The notes below the pieces were generated by a model, which did no database searches, was not told the origin of the DNA, and saw only the letters and a list, made by a program, of their open reading frames with translations. From Bacteroidota bacterium (GTDB taxonomy: Bacteria; Bacteroidota; Bacteroidia; 2-12-FULL-35-15): 5,544 nt of DNA. Of this stretch, positions 1 to 5,544 are shown in pieces; the stretch's first letter is position 1; each line of letters opens with the position of its first letter. The translations under genes and the position numbers were made by a program. The DNA is taken from positions 1 to 5,544 of the forward strand of contig JAPLDC010000079.1 in assembly GCA_026391935.1 (NCBI GenBank). The letters are read 5' to 3'.

Positions 1-894
1 ATCACAAAGCGTAAATGTCAATTCCTCCGTCATGCCGCCAACCTTTGTTTCAAAACTTTTCCAATTTTTGTGTGTATTTCCCGGCATGCATTTTTGCGAA
101 GTATAAAACTCCAATCCATCAAAAAGAGGCACTTTTGAATAGTTGATTTCGGCAGTTAAATTACTTCCTTCAGCCATTTCAATTAAATGTCCCAACAGAG
201 CAAATCCGGTAACATCGGTCATTGCTGTAACACCGTTAAGTTGCCCAGCTTTTTCGCCCAACTTATTTAATTGCATCATTTGTTTCGTTGCAAGATCTTT
301 GTGCTCTTCTTTCAAAATTCCTTTTTTTCCGGCTGTTGAAAGAATACCAACACCAATTTTTTTTGTGAGATACAATAAGTTTCCTTCCTTGGCTGTATTG
401 TTTTGTTTCAAATTTTTAAGGTCAATGATGCCGGTAACTGCGAGTCCGAAGATCGGTTCAGGACTATCAATGCTATGTCCACCTGCAAGTGGAATGCCTG
501 CTTCAGCACAAATTGCACGTGCTCCTTCTATTACTTGCTGTGCAGTTTCTGCAGACAATAAATTTATCGGCCAACCGAGGATCGCAATTGCCATCAATGG
601 TTTTCCACCCATCGCGTACACATCACTGATAGCATTAGCAGAAGCTATTTTTCCGAATTGAAATGCATCATCTACGATCGGCATAAAAAAATCTGTTGTG
701 CTGATTATGCCTTGTCCGTTTCCAATATCAAAAACCGCAGCATCGTCTTTGGTATTATTTCCAACTATTAATTTGTCATTTTTAGGTGCAACAAAATTTG
801 ATCTTAAAATTTCATCAAGCATTTGTGGAGCAATTTTGCAACCGCATCCTCCTCCGTGAGAATATTTTGTTAATTTAATTGGTTCACTTGTCAT
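1..894 (-). CDS. selD: Selenide, water dikinase (selenophosphate synthetase), C-terminus cut by window edge
   Basis: SelD makes selenophosphate, AMP and phosphate from selenide, ATP and water in the cytoplasm; selenophosphate is the selenium donor for tRNA selenouridine and for selenocysteine. I translated 298 codons from the ATG at 894-892 without a stop; the frame is open to base 1, and about 50 residues should lie outside (E. coli SelD has 347). The N-terminus carries the YSHGGGCGCK glycine-rich loop, with Cys17, Cys19 and Lys20 at the E. coli catalytic positions. Metal/ATP-binding aspartates also match: Asp51 (KDDAAV), Asp68 (TTDFF), Asp91 (ISDVYAMGG) and Asp227 (MTDVTGF). Other family blocks are AILGWPIN (104-111) and LAGGHSID (136-143). 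Residue 17 is encoded by TGC, so this is the cysteine form and not the selenoprotein form. No other ATG lies between this start and an in-frame TAA at 924-922; a weak AAGGA precedes it. It lies 30 bases after selU, probably in one transcript. Confidence 0.97.
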   Translation of the reverse strand, partial: MTSEPIKLTKYSHGGGCGCKIAPQMLDEILRSNFVAPKNDKLIVGNNTKDDAAVFDIGNGQGIISTTDFFMPIVDDAFQFGKIASANAISDVYAMGGKPLMAIAILGWPINLLSAETAQQVIEGARAICAEAGIPLAGGHSIDSPEPIFGLAVTGIIDLKNLKQNNTAKEGNLLYLTKKIGVGILSTAGKKGILKEEHKDLATKQMMQLNKLGEKAGQLNGVTAMTDVTGFALLGHLIEMAEGSNLTAEINYSKVPLFDGLEFYTSQKCMPGNTHKNWKSFETKVGGMTEELTFTLCD

Positions 895-924
895 AAGTCC
901 TTTTGTAATATATTTTTCTAATTA

Positions 925-1947
925 TTATTTATGTGCTGCTTTTATTATTTCTTTTGCGATTGTCTCTACTTCCATTTTTTCAAATTCAAGCTGAATAATT
1001 TTTTCCTTTGCTCTTTGTTCCTCACCATAATTATATGTTTTATCATAATACACCAGACAAATTTCAAAAGCAGTTTTATGGTCTCCTTCTTCTAGTGCGC
1101 TAATGGCACGTTTGACATGTTGGCCACCCAAACGCTTTCCAATTCTTTCCGTGGCAGCGATCAACAACTTCTTGTCAAATTTACCATATTCCTTTGCTAA
1201 ATAATTTACCCTTTCTTCTATCGGAAGATTTATTGAAACGACAATGGCTTTTTGCATTTGTTCCCACAATCCGATCGGTAGAATGTTCTTACCAATCATT
1301 CGGCTTTCATTTTCTATCCAGCAGTTTTTTTTAGGATCTATTTTGGAAAGATGAAAAGAAAGTTCATTTTCAAAATGTTCTTGAGACAATTGATCCTCCT
1401 CTCCTAAAGAGCCGAAAGAAGAGCCTTTGTGGTGAGCAATTTTTTCGAGGTCGATGATTTGTTCTTTTTGTTTAAAAAGTTCGTGCAAAACAATTGTTTT
1501 TCCAGTGCCTGTTTTTCCTCCAAGGATTAAAATATTTTTCGGTTGTAAAAAACTTTCAAGGACATGCTTACGGTAATTTTTATATCCACCTTTTAATGTA
1601 ATACATTTAAATCCGTATGTTTCCAAGAACCAAGCCATGCTTGAGCTTCGCATACCACCTCTCCAGCAGTGAACTAAAAATGTGCCGGTCTTATTTAATT
1701 TGATCGCATCTTTTACATATTCATGAAGTTTTGGTCCGACCACTTCAAGTCCTTTTAAAATAGCAGGTTGTTTACCTTCTTTTTTATAAAGTGTACCAAT
1801 GAGAATGCGTTCTTCATTCGTGAAAAGAGGAAGATTGTGGGCACCAATAATATGACCTTGAACGAACTCGGCAGGAGTGCGTACATCAACTATTGGATTT
1901 GTTTCCGATAGTTTTAAAAATTCATTTATGTTTATGGCTGTTGGCAA
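925..1947 (-). CDS. selU: tRNA 2-selenouridine synthase SelU/MnmH (rhodanese plus P-loop domains)
   Basis: SelU (MnmH, YbbB in E. coli) converts 2-thiouridine at wobble position 34 of Lys, Glu and Gln tRNAs to 2-selenouridine. Family knowledge gives a geranylated intermediate, with selenophosphate from SelD as the selenium donor. The 340-residue protein has an N-terminal rhodanese domain (about 1-130) with DVRTPAEF (21-28) and the active-site loop HCWRGGMRS, whose catalytic cysteine is Cys94. A P-loop domain follows, with Walker A GGKTGTGKT (143-151). Family blocks IDLEKIAHHKGSSFG (165-179), ENESRMIG (212-219) and YYDKTYNYG (300-308) align with E. coli YbbB, which is 364 residues. The start is the TTG at 1947-1945: no upstream ATG in this frame keeps the typical N-terminus, the first in-frame internal ATG is residue 99 inside the rhodanese loop, and AGGAGGT precedes the TTG. 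It begins 2 bases after the transporter stop, which suggests coupled translation. Confidence 0.96.
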   Translation of the reverse strand: MPTAININEFLKLSETNPIVDVRTPAEFVQGHIIGAHNLPLFTNEERILIGTLYKKEGKQPAILKGLEVVGPKLHEYVKDAIKLNKTGTFLVHCWRGGMRSSSMAWFLETYGFKCITLKGGYKNYRKHVLESFLQPKNILILGGKTGTGKTIVLHELFKQKEQIIDLEKIAHHKGSSFGSLGEEDQLSQEHFENELSFHLSKIDPKKNCWIENESRMIGKNILPIGLWEQMQKAIVVSINLPIEERVNYLAKEYGKFDKKLLIAATERIGKRLGGQHVKRAISALEEGDHKTAFEICLVYYDKTYNYGEEQRAKEKIIQLEFEKMEVETIAKEIIKAAHK

Positions 1948-1949
1948 AA

Positions 1950-3449
1950 TTATTTTACCTCCTGCATCAATTTGCGAATAAGTGGAGAAACAACGATCAT
2001 GATCAAACCTGCGATAAGTGCATATATGGCAAGTTGTTTATAACCGTCCGTATAGGATTGCAATTTTTCCATAAGTGATGCATTTTCATTCGGACTCGAC
2101 ATGCCTGCACCTAATAAACCTGCAGCATATTGTCCGTATGCACTTGCTAAAAACCACATTCCCATCATCATTCCTGCCAATCTTTTGGGAGATAGTTTTG
2201 TCATGATAGACAATCCTATTGGCGATAAGCAAAGTTCTCCGAATGTTATTACTAAATATGCTATTGTGAAAATATTCAAAGATGTTTTTCCATCAGCGCC
2301 AGCAAAAAACCTTGTGTAATAAAAAATATAAAATGCAGCTGCAAGAAATAAAAATCCTATTCCGAATTTTATTACTGTATTGGGTTCAATTTTTCTTTTG
2401 ATCATAGCAAGCCATACCAATCCGAGTAAAGGACTGAAAATAATAACGAATAATGAATTCGAGGTATTGTTAATAATATTCGGATTCATTTTGAAGGTCA
2501 GTAAACTGTGGTGCAAATTGTCTTGAGCAAAAAGTGCTAGAGAGCCACCGCTTTGTTCAAAGAATGCCAAAAAAACAATTGAAAAGAGGATGAAAACAAA
2601 GGCTGCAATCAATTTCTTTTTTGCGGCAATTTCTTTTTCCTTCATCGTTTCATAAAGAAAATATAGAATTGCCATCGGTCCGATCGTATACATAAAATAG
2701 TCTGTGTAGTCCGTATTTTTTATCATTATAAAAATCAACGGAATGCTGATAAGTGAACCAAGATAAACGGCTATTTCTCTAGCGGTTCTTTTTGAAGAAC
2801 TTAAATTTAATAAGGGTGAATTCCCTATTGGGCCTAATGATTTTTTTGTAAATAAAAATGTTACCAAGCCTATGACCATTACAATTGCTGCGGAAAGAAA
2901 GGCATAGCTCCAGCCATAATCTTTACTTGTTCCAAGATAAACACAAACTGCACCACCAAGTAATGCACCAATATTGATACCTGAATAAAACAATCCGAAT
3001 CCTGCATCTCTTCTAGGGTCCCCTTCTTTATAAAGATCACCGACCATGGAGGAAATGTTTGGCTTAAAAAAACCGGTGCCTATTATTGAAAGAGTGATTC
3101 CTAAATAAAAAAATTGTTGAGGAGAAACAGCGATGATAATATTTCCTGCGATCATTACCAATGCACCAAATAAAAGCGACTTTTTAAATCCTAAAATTTT
3201 ATCTGCAAAAATTCCACCGATAAAGGTAAACGCATAAACAAATGCTTGAATGGCGCCATATTTTAAATTAGCGTCTTTGTCAGATAATGACAATCCCAAC
3301 ATTTTATCTGCCATGAAAATAGTCAGAACCCCTCGCATTCCATAAAAACAGAAACGCTCCCACATTTCTACTAAAAACAAATACCACAATTGTTTTGGAT
3401 ATTTACCTTTAAAATCCTGAATTTGTTCCAGTGTCAATTCGTTTTCCAT
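1950..3449 (-). CDS. POT/PTR2-family proton-coupled oligopeptide transporter
   Basis: This is an inner-membrane carrier of the major facilitator superfamily that, by family, imports di- and tripeptides with protons. It has 499 residues, mostly hydrophobic helices, in the usual range for bacterial POT proteins. Diagnostic motifs are all present: the ExxER proton-coupling motif in helix 1 (Glu28, Glu31, Arg32), the loop GGIFADKILGFKKS (78-91), the helix 4 lysine in FFKPN (Lys129), the PTR2 signature FYSGINIGALLGG (154-166), the helix 7 segment FFEQSGGSL with Glu298, and the helix 10 FGELCLSPIG with Glu405. All charged residues expected for transport are therefore there, so it looks functional. 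The ATG at 3449-3447 is secure, because an in-frame TAA at 3479-3477 lies upstream with no ATG between. The leader is A-rich without a Shine-Dalgarno sequence. It is the first visible gene of the block with selU and selD. The exact substrate cannot be read from the sequence. Confidence 0.95.
   Translation of the reverse strand: MENELTLEQIQDFKGKYPKQLWYLFLVEMWERFCFYGMRGVLTIFMADKMLGLSLSDKDANLKYGAIQAFVYAFTFIGGIFADKILGFKKSLLFGALVMIAGNIIIAVSPQQFFYLGITLSIIGTGFFKPNISSMVGDLYKEGDPRRDAGFGLFYSGINIGALLGGAVCVYLGTSKDYGWSYAFLSAAIVMVIGLVTFLFTKKSLGPIGNSPLLNLSSSKRTAREIAVYLGSLISIPLIFIMIKNTDYTDYFMYTIGPMAILYFLYETMKEKEIAAKKKLIAAFVFILFSIVFLAFFEQSGGSLALFAQDNLHHSLLTFKMNPNIINNTSNSLFVIIFSPLLGLVWLAMIKRKIEPNTVIKFGIGFLFLAAAFYIFYYTRFFAGADGKTSLNIFTIAYLVITFGELCLSPIGLSIMTKLSPKRLAGMMMGMWFLASAYGQYAAGLLGAGMSSPNENASLMEKLQSYTDGYKQLAIYALIAGLIMIVVSPLIRKLMQEVK
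1956..1964 (-). promoter_or_regulatory. Strong Shine-Dalgarno sequence of selU inside the transporter gene
   Basis: On the minus strand the final codons of the transporter gene contain AGGAGGT, a full match to the anti-Shine-Dalgarno end of 16S rRNA. It is followed about nine to ten bases later by the TTG start of selU. The transporter and kbl leaders lack such a motif. Its position within the last transporter codons fits re-initiation by ribosomes finishing that gene. The site supports TTG as the selU start, although the ATT codon just before it has a similar distance. Confidence 0.7.
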
Positions 3450-3545
3450 GGTGTTTTTTATGAAATGAGTGTTATGTTATAAAAAAGGAATAATGAATTA
3501 ATTAGTGAAATTACATTAGGCCTTTAAATTTTATTATTTACAGTT

Positions 3546-3575
3546 GAAAGGTAATATTTTAAATTGATTTTCCAA
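3546..3575 (-). promoter_or_regulatory. Possible promoter of the transporter-selU-selD block
   Basis: Read on the minus strand, TTG at 3575-3573 is followed after 19 bases by TACCTTTC at 3553-3546, one mismatch from the TAnnTTTG -7 consensus. The spacing fits Bacteroidota promoters and would give a leader of about 90 bases before the transporter ATG. One base of the -7 element is off consensus and the region is AT-rich, so this is a weak candidate. Confidence 0.3.
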
Positions 3576-3653
3576 GTTCATTTGAGTTGTATAGCTCTAT
3601 TTTCCTTTCAAAAATTCATTTTTATTTGATTACAAATTAAGCTAAAATTTCTA

Positions 3654-3661
3654 TACTTTTG
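3654..3661 (+). promoter_or_regulatory. Bacteroidota-type -7 promoter element for kbl
   Basis: TACTTTTG matches the TAnnTTTG -7 consensus of Bacteroidota primary sigma factor promoters. It lies 46 bases before the kbl ATG, predicting a leader of roughly 40 bases with no Shine-Dalgarno sequence. The nearest TTG that could act as the -33 element is at 3626-3628, giving a 25-base spacer, somewhat longer than the usual 17-23. The -7 match is therefore good and the -33 match doubtful. Confidence 0.5.
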
Positions 3662-3707
3662 TTCAAGAGTATTCAACAATCGTTAATCAACATTCAATTT
3701 CAAAAAT

Positions 3708-4895
3708 ATGTACGGAAATTTCAAAGATCATCTTCAAACAGAATTAAAAAGCATTGAAGATTCAGGTTTATTCAAGCGTGAACGGATTATCACATCAGCT
3801 CAAGGAGCCGTTGTAAAGGTGAATGGCAAAGAGGTCATAATTTTTTGTGCAAACAATTATCTCGGACTATCATCTCATCCGAAAGTGATCGAGGCCGCTC
3901 ATAAAACATTGGATCGTCATGGTTACGGAATGAGCAGTGTTCGTTTCATTTGCGGCACACAGGATATTCATAAGGAGCTGGAACAAAAACTTTCGAAGTT
4001 TGTCGGGCAAGAAGATACTATATTATATGCAGCTTGTTTTGATGCAAATGGTGGTGTTTTCGAACCATTGTTTGGTGAAGAAGACGCCATCATTTCTGAT
4101 GAGTTGAATCATGCTTCAATTATTGACGGTGTTCGTTTATGCAAAGCACAACGTTATCGTTATAAGAATTGTGATATGGCAGATCTGGAAGAACAATTAA
4201 AAGCGTCCCAAAAACAACGTTTTCGAATTGTTGTGACAGACGGTGTTTTTTCAATGGATGGATTTGTGGCTCCTTTAGATAAAATTTGTGATCTGGCTGA
4301 AAAATATAATGCGATGGTGATGGTGGATGAGAGTCACGCAAGTGGTTTTATTGGCAAAACAGGAAGAGGAACTATTGAATTGAAAAATGTAATGCACCGT
4401 GTCGATATCGTTACAGGAACTTTAGGGAAAGCATTAGGTGGAGCAATGGGTGGTTTTACTTCTGCTAAAAAAGAAGTGATTGAAATGTTGCGTCAACGCT
4501 CCCGTCCATATTTATTCAGCAATTCATTAGCTCCTCATATTGTTGGTGCTTCCATCGCGGTGTTGGATATGTTAAGCGAAACAACAACATTGAGAGATAA
4601 ATTGGAATCAAATGTAAAATACTTTAAACAGGGAATTAAAAAAGTCGGATTAGAGATCAAAGACGGTGATTCTGCTATTGTTCCAGTTATGTTATACGAT
4701 GCAAAATTGGCGCAACAGTTTGCTGCCAAACTTTTGGATGAAGGCATTTATGTTACAGGTTTCTTTTATCCTGTTGTGGCAAAAGGGCAAGCACGTATTC
4801 GCGTTCAATTATCTGCTGCACACGAAAAAGAACATATTGATAAAGCGCTTGCCGCATTTGAAAAAGTGGGGAAAGAGTTGGGAGTGATAAAATAG
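3708..4895 (+). CDS. kbl: Glycine C-acetyltransferase (2-amino-3-ketobutyrate CoA ligase)
   Basis: Kbl is a PLP-dependent cytoplasmic enzyme that cleaves 2-amino-3-ketobutyrate with CoA to glycine and acetyl-CoA, the step after threonine dehydrogenase (Tdh) in threonine breakdown. The 395 residues align nearly end to end with E. coli Kbl (398). Shared blocks include GLFKRERIITSAQ (20-32), FCANNYLGL (46-54), SVRFICGTQD (77-86), CFDANGG (110-116) and ISDELNHASIIDGVRLCKA (129-147) with His135 for cofactor stacking. Others are VDESHASGF (206-214) with the PLP-binding Asp207 and His210, TGTLGKALGGA with the Schiff-base Lys241, and RQRSRPYLFSNSLAP further on. These favour Kbl over related alpha-oxoamine synthases such as serine palmitoyltransferase or BioF. 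The ATG at 3708 gives the family's normal N-terminus and follows an A-rich leader. No tdh gene is next to it in this window. It is transcribed alone, away from the transporter block and towards a terminator. Confidence 0.97.
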   Translation: MYGNFKDHLQTELKSIEDSGLFKRERIITSAQGAVVKVNGKEVIIFCANNYLGLSSHPKVIEAAHKTLDRHGYGMSSVRFICGTQDIHKELEQKLSKFVGQEDTILYAACFDANGGVFEPLFGEEDAIISDELNHASIIDGVRLCKAQRYRYKNCDMADLEEQLKASQKQRFRIVVTDGVFSMDGFVAPLDKICDLAEKYNAMVMVDESHASGFIGKTGRGTIELKNVMHRVDIVTGTLGKALGGAMGGFTSAKKEVIEMLRQRSRPYLFSNSLAPHIVGASIAVLDMLSETTTLRDKLESNVKYFKQGIKKVGLEIKDGDSAIVPVMLYDAKLAQQFAAKLLDEGIYVTGFFYPVVAKGQARIRVQLSAAHEKEHIDKALAAFEKVGKELGVIK

Positions 4896-4918
4896 CTGTA
4901 CTTAAATAATGAAATTAT

Positions 4919-4954
4919 AAAGCCGTGTACTAACTATAGGACACGGCTTTTTTT
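4919..4954 (+). terminator. Rho-independent terminator of kbl, between convergent genes
   Basis: AAAGCCGTGT (4919-4928) pairs perfectly with ACACGGCTTT (4941-4950), giving a 10-base-pair stem. Inside it, CTA (4930-4932) can pair with TAG (4937-4939) around an ACTA loop after one mismatch. A run of seven T, 4948-4954, follows on the plus strand. It sits 23 bases after the kbl stop. On the minus strand the same hairpin lies 9 bases after the stop of the converging hydrolase gene, but there it is followed by a poorer T-rich tail, so two-way action is possible but less certain. Confidence 0.88.
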
Positions 4955-4963
4955 AAAATTTAT

Positions 4964-5544
4964 CTAATCTTCAATTCCAATGTGCATCAATGCATCGCCT
5001 TGGTTAACCACAGGTTGATTATTGATTCCTAAGATATATCCATCGGTTGGAGAAATTAATTTTTCGTCATGCTCGCCATATGGATCACAAATTTTTCCAA
5101 TGAGATCTCCTTTTTGGATATGAGAACCATTTGTTTTTGACGTATGAAATAAGCCGGAAGATTTTGCTCTTACCCAAGTGGTTTTATTTATGATCACTGT
5201 TGGATTATTCGGAATATCCGTTTTGAGCATTTTTAAATGTTTCATCAAGCGGATGCATCCGTTCATTCCTTCGTTGATGGATAAATAATCGAAGCGGGAA
5301 GATTCTCCTCCTTCAAAAACCAAGATCGATTTTCCTTTTTTTGCTGCTTCCTTCCGTAAAGTGTTGTCGCGGAAAGGGGCATTAATTATTAAAGCAGGAG
5401 AGAATTTTTTTCCCAGATCTATATTTGTTTTGTTGTTGAACACACAACGCAACTGTGGGTAATTATTGATCTTTGCTCCACCTGTATGAAAGTCGATTCC
5501 AAAATCAATTTGTGAAATGATCTCATTCATTAGATCGTATGCTA
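4964..5544 (-). CDS. Succinylglutamate desuccinylase/aspartoacylase-family zinc hydrolase, N-terminus cut by window edge
   Basis: Only the C-terminal part is visible. The frame stays open to base 5544, reading A-Y-D-L before the methionine at 5530-5528, so that methionine is internal and the true start is outside. Counting from it, the protein has IDFGIDFHTGG (8-18), with His15 matching the third zinc ligand of the AstE/AspA (M14-type) family. FEGGES (72-77) follows, with Glu73 or Glu76 in the position of the catalytic glutamate region. The last 75 or so residues (from TTWVRAKSSGLF) form a beta-rich domain resembling a lipoyl/biotinyl-like barrel, with VNQGDALMHIG near the end, typical of the family's C-terminal domain. 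The family removes acyl or amino-acyl groups from amino acids or peptides; the substrate here is unknown. The HxxE zinc motif should lie upstream, outside the window. It converges with kbl. In some Bacteroidota relatives sit near a RimK-type glutamate ligase; that cannot be seen here. Confidence 0.88.
   Translation of the reverse strand, partial: AYDLMNEIISQIDFGIDFHTGGAKINNYPQLRCVFNNKTNIDLGKKFSPALIINAPFRDNTLRKEAAKKGKSILVFEGGESSRFDYLSINEGMNGCIRLMKHLKMLKTDIPNNPTVIINKTTWVRAKSSGLFHTSKTNGSHIQKGDLIGKICDPYGEHDEKLISPTDGYILGINNQPVVNQGDALMHIGIED

Larger units (their letters stand above)
3450..3707. promoter_or_regulatory. Divergent intergenic promoter region
   Basis: This 258-base, very AT-rich region separates the transporter start (minus strand) from the kbl start (plus strand). 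It holds no convincing open reading frame and no RNA gene that I recognise. It must contain the promoter of kbl, and most likely that of the transporter-selU-selD block. An eight-base inverted repeat, TTGAAAGG at 3544-3551 and CCTTTCAA at 3604-3611, lies within it; a repeat of this size is expected by chance in such sequence, so I do not call an operator. Confidence 0.6.

Noticed and set aside
143..661. Plus-strand open frame of 172 codons
   Set aside because: It lies wholly opposite selD, whose conserved catalytic residues fix the minus strand as coding; the predicted protein resembles no family I recognise.
844..846. Possible selenocysteine at the SelD catalytic position
   Set aside because: The codon for residue 17 is TGC, cysteine, not TGA.
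1893..2319. Two short plus-strand open frames (1893-2078 and 2101-2319)
   Set aside because: Both are antisense to the selU start or the transporter C-terminal region and have no recognisable domain; they are shadows of the real genes.
3544..3611. Inverted repeat TTGAAAGG / CCTTTCAA with 52 bases between the arms
   Set aside because: Eight-base arms at this distance are expected about once by chance in AT-rich sequence of this length, and the pairing does not extend beyond the eight bases.
3701..3708. Minus-strand TATTTTTG, a match to the -7 consensus, touching the kbl start codon
   Set aside because: It would give a leader of about 250 bases for the transporter and place its -33 element inside kbl; A/T runs produce such matches by chance.
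4120..4887. Short open frames inside kbl on both strands (4120-4341, 4535-4747, 4666-4887)
   Set aside because: They overlap kbl, which aligns with its family along its whole length; none has independent support.
4964..5530. Complete 188-residue protein starting at 5530
   Set aside because: The frame remains open upstream to the window edge and the zinc-binding N-terminal half of the family is missing, so the methionine is internal and the gene is cut by the window rather than naturally short.

Overview
The window looks like an ordinary chromosomal segment of an AT-rich Bacteroidota (Bacteroidetes) bacterium. The reasons are the general character of the proteins, A-rich leaders with no Shine-Dalgarno sequence before two of the genes, and a TAnnTTTG-type -7 promoter element upstream of the gene kbl. 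The genus cannot be named from the sequence alone. Five protein genes are visible, and two of them are cut by the window edges. I found no RNA gene, CRISPR array, insertion sequence or phage gene.

The left part (1-3449) is a compact three-gene block on the minus strand, read from right to left. It starts with a POT/PTR2 proton-coupled peptide transporter (3449-1950). After only 2 bases comes selU/mnmH, the tRNA 2-selenouridine synthase (1947-925). After 30 bases comes selD, selenophosphate synthetase (894 to beyond base 1, C-terminus missing). SelD makes selenophosphate, and SelU uses it to replace sulfur with selenium at the wobble uridine of certain tRNAs, so these two genes form a complete pair. 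The transporter is tightly packed with them, but its functional link to selenium is unknown.

Bases 3450-3707 form a 258-base AT-rich intergenic region between divergent genes. It should hold promoters for both the transporter-selU-selD block and the plus-strand gene. That gene (3708-4895) is kbl, the PLP-dependent glycine C-acetyltransferase (2-amino-3-ketobutyrate CoA ligase) of threonine breakdown. A strong hairpin with a T tract (4919-4954) terminates kbl. A converging minus-strand gene (5544 and beyond, to 4964) encodes the C-terminal part of a succinylglutamate desuccinylase/aspartoacylase-family (M14-type) zinc hydrolase.

I did not find a previously undescribed system. The points most worth a second look are the peptide transporter-selU-selD arrangement and the TTG start of selU behind an exact AGGAGGT sequence lying inside the end of the transporter gene.
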